Translations under genes and position numbers: made by a program
Shown: positions 63,430 to 64,000 of the stretch, one piece after another
Position numbering within the stretch: the first letter of the stretch is position 1
Layout: the number at the start of each line of letters is the position of its first letter
Assembly: GCF_025311495.1 (NCBI RefSeq)
Contig: NZ_CP104398.1
Span: 1,302,001-1,366,000, forward strand
Source: Limosilactobacillus oris
Lineage (GTDB): Bacteria; Bacillota; Bacilli; Lactobacillales; Lactobacillaceae
Direction: 5' to 3'
DNA length: 64,000 nucleotides
The notes under the pieces: model-generated
Databases searched by the model: none
The model's input: the letters and a program-made list of their open reading frames with translations, nothing else
What the model was told of the DNA's origin: nothing

Positions 63430-64000
63430 TCACTTTTCTGCTAAGACCCGGTCAATTGCGGCTAATTCGGCGGGAGTAAATGACAGCTTATTGAGGGTCT
63501 TAACGTCATCGACGAGCTGGCTGGGTCGACTGGCACCGACGAGGACGCAGGCGATTTCCGGTTCCCGCAGGTTCCAGGCAACCGCCATCTCGGCGAGAGT
63601 CTGGTGGCGGCTGGCGGCAATTTCATTGAGCTGCTTAACCTTGCCGATAGTTTGTTCTACCTGGTCCTCATGGAGGAATGGGCTAGTAGACTTGGCCGCC
63701 CGCGAGTCGGCCGGAATGCCGTTGAGATAACGGTCAGTGAGCAGGCCCTGGGCGAGCGGGCTAAAGCAAACCGCAGCCTTACCTTCCTGCTTCAACACCG
63801 GCAACAAGTCGTCCTCGATATGGCGGTCGAACATGTTGTAACGGGGCTGGTGGATGATAAATGGGGTGTGGAGGTCCTTGAAAATCTTGGTGATGGCGGC
63901 CGTTTGCGCGCCATTGTAGTTGGAAATGCCAACGTAAAGCGTCTTCCCCTCCCGAACCAGCTGGTCGAGGGCTTCAGCGGTTTCTTCAATTGGTGTTTCC
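63430..64000 (-). CDS. Aldo/keto reductase, partial (5' part beyond window)
   Basis: The C-terminal 190 codons of an NADPH-dependent aldo/keto reductase, open to the right edge. Visible parts are EALDQLVREGKTLYVGISNY, then HQPRYNMFDRHIEDD, VCFSPLAQGLLTDRYLNG and VLVGASRPSQLVDDVKTLNK. These fit the YghZ/glyceraldehyde-phosphate-reductase-like branch. The N-terminal catalytic Asp/Tyr/Lys/His region lies outside the window. A terminator hairpin follows at about 63392-63424. Confidence 0.9.
   Translation of the reverse strand, partial: ETPIEETAEALDQLVREGKTLYVGISNYNGAQTAAITKIFKDLHTPFIIHQPRYNMFDRHIEDDLLPVLKQEGKAAVCFSPLAQGLLTDRYLNGIPADSRAAKSTSPFLHEDQVEQTIGKVKQLNEIAASRHQTLAEMAVAWNLREPEIACVLVGASRPSQLVDDVKTLNKLSFTPAELAAIDRVLAEK

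Overview
The window reads as the replication-origin region of a heterofermentative lactic acid bacterium, most likely a Limosilactobacillus-type lactobacillus. The grounds are the conserved block rpmH-rnpA-yidC / dnaA-dnaN-yaaA-recF-gyrB-gyrA-rpsF-ssb-rpsR-gdpP-rplI-dnaB, GC-rich housekeeping codons, YSIRK-like/LPXTG surface proteins, a full riboflavin operon under an FMN riboswitch, and lactobacillus-type IS3, IS30 and ISL3 elements. The species is inferred, not proven.

Layout. 1-5.1 kb is an AT-rich accessory island: an intact LPXTG adhesin, a complete IS3-family element and a scar in which an IS30 transposase is fused to an ISL3 transposase tail. The island is bracketed by inverted IS30-type ends at 34-51 and 5043-5060. 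5.2-9.6 kb holds a decayed small gene, two short peptides, ribDEBAH (minus strand) with its riboswitch, and tRNA-Ser. 9.7-21.1 kb is mostly metabolic: an HxlR regulator beside a broken alcohol dehydrogenase, a tyrosine phosphatase, PepN, an amidase, FolT behind a structured leader, and a T-box-controlled asnA-asnS pair. 21.1-25.7 kb contains an Rpn remnant, a structured repeat, an intact IS30, asparaginase and a surface-protein pseudogene. 25.9-38.6 kb runs toward the origin on the minus strand: lepB, murE, asnB, mnmG, mnmE, jag, a gshA pseudogene, yidC, rnpA and rpmH. The origin has two lobes flanking dnaA (38.6-39.06 and 40.37-40.52 kb), the second with a DnaA-trio-like unwinding element. 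From 39 to 53.5 kb the replication/translation operons run rightward. 53.6-64 kb carries an MFS transporter, an intact alcohol dehydrogenase/aldehyde dehydrogenase pair, a TcyP-type cystine transporter, PPK2, a group II intron, tRNA-Lys and a truncated aldo/keto reductase.

The most notable signal is a pair of short unannotated reading frames with clustered cysteine codons. Each has a promoter with 17-bp spacing, a Shine-Dalgarno, a hairpin overlapping the Cys codons and a downstream intrinsic terminator. One (59712-59822, minus) precedes the cystine transporter gene. The other (60929-61009, plus) has no downstream target because a group II intron sits four bases past its terminator. Together they look like cysteine-responsive leader-peptide attenuators.

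A second theme is gene decay: gshA and an LPXTG gene each carry two in-frame stops, an adh paralogue has a 1-nt frameshift plus an in-frame deletion, and a small gene near 5.2 kb carries a stop and a frameshift.
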